DNA of 64,000 nt from Fusobacteriaceae bacterium (lineage in GTDB: Bacteria; Fusobacteriota; Fusobacteriia; Fusobacteriales; Fusobacteriaceae): positions 1-64,000 of the forward strand of contig JAISTB010000009.1 of assembly GCA_031272775.1 (NCBI GenBank), given 5' to 3'. The notes beneath the pieces were generated by a model. It was not told the origin of the DNA. It saw only the letters and a program-made list of their open reading frames with translations, and ran no database searches. Position numbers and translations under genes: made by a program. Positions 63,129 to 64,000 of this stretch are shown piece after piece (position 1 is the first letter of the stretch; each line of letters begins with the position of its first letter).

Positions 63129-64000
63129 TTACCGCCTTCGAAACGATATGGCCTCCAATAAATGTTCTTTCCGGATGGATTCCGAGTCGGCAAGGTCGGC
63201 GATGGTCCTGGCGACCTTGAGGATTTTGTCGTAGCCCCGGGCCGAGATTTCCAGCATCTTGATCGCGCCCTTGAACCAGTCCCGATCCTCGGGCGGGATC
63301 CCGCAGTATTTTTTGACTTCTTTCTGACCGAGATAGGCGTTCAAGAGTCCCTCGCCGTTTCTGTTTTCCTGGATTTTCCGGGCCTTTTCAACTCTTTTGC
63401 GGATCTCGGCGGAGCTTTCCCCCATGGGCGCCTGGATCAGCTCTTCTTCGGGGAGCCTTCGCATCTCCAGATGGAGATCGATCCGGTCGAGGATAGGTCC
63501 CGAGAGCTTTTTCCGGTATTGGCTGACCTCGTGGGGCGAGCAGCGGCAACGGTCCCCTTCGTAGAGAAACCCGCATTTGCAGGGGTTGGCCGCCGCGATC
63601 AGCAAGAAACGGCTCGGGAATTCCACCCGGTACATGGCCCGGGTAATGGCCACGATGCCGTCTTCCAGCGGCTGTCTGAGGCTTTCGAGGAGCATCCGGG
63701 GAAATTCCGGAAACTCGTCGAGGAAGAGCACGCCGCCGCCCGAGGCGAGACTGATCTCCCCGGGCATGATCCTGGTCCCGCCGCCGATAATGGAAACGGG
63801 ACTGCTTGTGTGGTGGGGCGCCCGGAAGGGCCGGACGTTCACAACGGGACGTTTGCTGTTGAGAGCCCCCGCCACGCTGTGGATCTTCGTACACTCAATG
63901 ATCTCTTTTTCCGTCATAGGCGGCATAATCGTGATGATCCGCTTAGCCAGCATGGACTTGCCCGAGCCCGGGCTGCCGACCATCAGCACATTGTGTCCGC
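63129..64000 (-). CDS. ComM/YifB-type Mg-chelatase-like ATPase, 5' end cut by window
   Basis: About 290 C-terminal residues are inside the window. Walker A MLMVGSPGSGKSMLAKRI, then RPFRAPHHTSSPVSIIGGGT, Walker B GGGVLFLDEFPEFPRMLLES, and the zinc-type CKCGFLYEGDRCRCS insert typical of YifB/ComM. C-terminal Mg_chelatase_C (ILKVARTIADLADSESIRKE). ComM is a branch-migration helicase aiding DNA uptake. The N-terminal Lon-like domain lies outside the window. Confidence 0.93.
   Translation of the reverse strand, partial: GHNVLMVGSPGSGKSMLAKRIITIMPPMTEKEIIECTKIHSVAGALNSKRPVVNVRPFRAPHHTSSPVSIIGGGTRIMPGEISLASGGGVLFLDEFPEFPRMLLESLRQPLEDGIVAITRAMYRVEFPSRFLLIAAANPCKCGFLYEGDRCRCSPHEVSQYRKKLSGPILDRIDLHLEMRRLPEEELIQAPMGESSAEIRKRVEKARKIQENRNGEGLLNAYLGQKEVKKYCGIPPEDRDWFKGAIKMLEISARGYDKILKVARTIADLADSESIRKEHLLEAISFRRR

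Noticed and set aside
1-64000. CRISPR arrays, rRNA or tRNA genes
   Set aside because: No regularly spaced 25-40 bp repeats and no tRNA-like or rRNA-like sequence were noticed; the TTGCAG and GTGAAA arrays are far too short-spaced for CRISPR. A tRNA scan was not possible.

Overview
The window holds a complete-looking prophage of about 43 kb (roughly 2,172 to 45,117) inside a diderm, anaerobic bacterial chromosome. The host evidence is on the right: kdsA and kdsD (Kdo synthesis, hence LPS and an outer membrane), murE with the DNPR motif, an [FeFe] hydrogenase, HtpX, YihY/BrkB and a ComM-type ATPase. This mix suits Fusobacteriota-like or other Gram-negative anaerobes. Base composition is near 50% GC by eye, and I cannot name a genus.

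Layout. 76-2136 and 45208-46395 are a RecQ-like helicase and a Ser/Thr kinase. Both are visibly AT-rich and on the minus strand, and they would be adjacent if the prophage were removed. The prophage begins with a tyrosine integrase, a membrane protein and a CI-type S24 repressor on the minus strand. These face a Cro-like gene across a lambda-style switch with two consensus promoters and 17-bp operators (GTTCCGAAAATCGGAAC type). The early region (5.1-14.6 kb) carries small unknown genes, a lysozyme-like lipoprotein, a KilAC protein, a PP-loop (PAPS-reductase-like) protein, a replisome organiser with an iteron-plus-AT-rich origin inside its gene, a DnaC-type loader, and ASCH, MmcB-like and Gp37/Gp68 proteins. 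At 14.6-15.9 kb six 11-bp repeats, a promoter and a terminator-like hairpin precede a second Rep-like gene. Terminase small subunit, a C5 methyltransferase and a truncated Dam gene follow.

Structural genes are a hybrid. The head is lambda-like (GpA terminase, portal, ClpP-type protease with a nested scaffold start, decoration and major capsid proteins). The tail is contractile and P2-like (sheath, tube, chaperone with a -1 frameshift, tape measure, X, D, V, U-like, W, J, I, fibre). The fibre region ends in a diversity-generating retroelement (DGR): a C-type-lectin/FGE-like variable protein, Avd, a template repeat and a reverse transcriptase. All 11 template/variable differences fall on template adenines. 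After it come an endolysin, a DNA methyltransferase broken at a 12-G tract (probably phase-variable), a holin-like gene ending in a 9-A slippery tract, two membrane/coiled-coil proteins, a 25-aa amphipathic peptide under a palindromic operator, and a basic DNA-binding-type protein.

Right of the prophage (46.5-49.1 kb) is a degraded toxin-antitoxin-like area: AbrB antitoxin with a 7-codon PIN remnant, HicB without HicA, and DUF4160/DUF2442. Core genes follow: L,D-transpeptidase, OLD-family nuclease, a fusion of a dehydroquinate-synthase-like domain lacking its metal histidines with Ppx/GppA, htpX, yihY, hydA operon, DUF1456, DUF1858, kdsD, kdsA, murE and a ComM-like gene cut by the window edge. 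The strongest leads are the DGR with its structured TR-RT spacer, the poly-G methyltransferase, the repeat-controlled second Rep gene, and the pseudo-AroB/Ppx fusion. All family calls are by eye from motifs; no database search was run.
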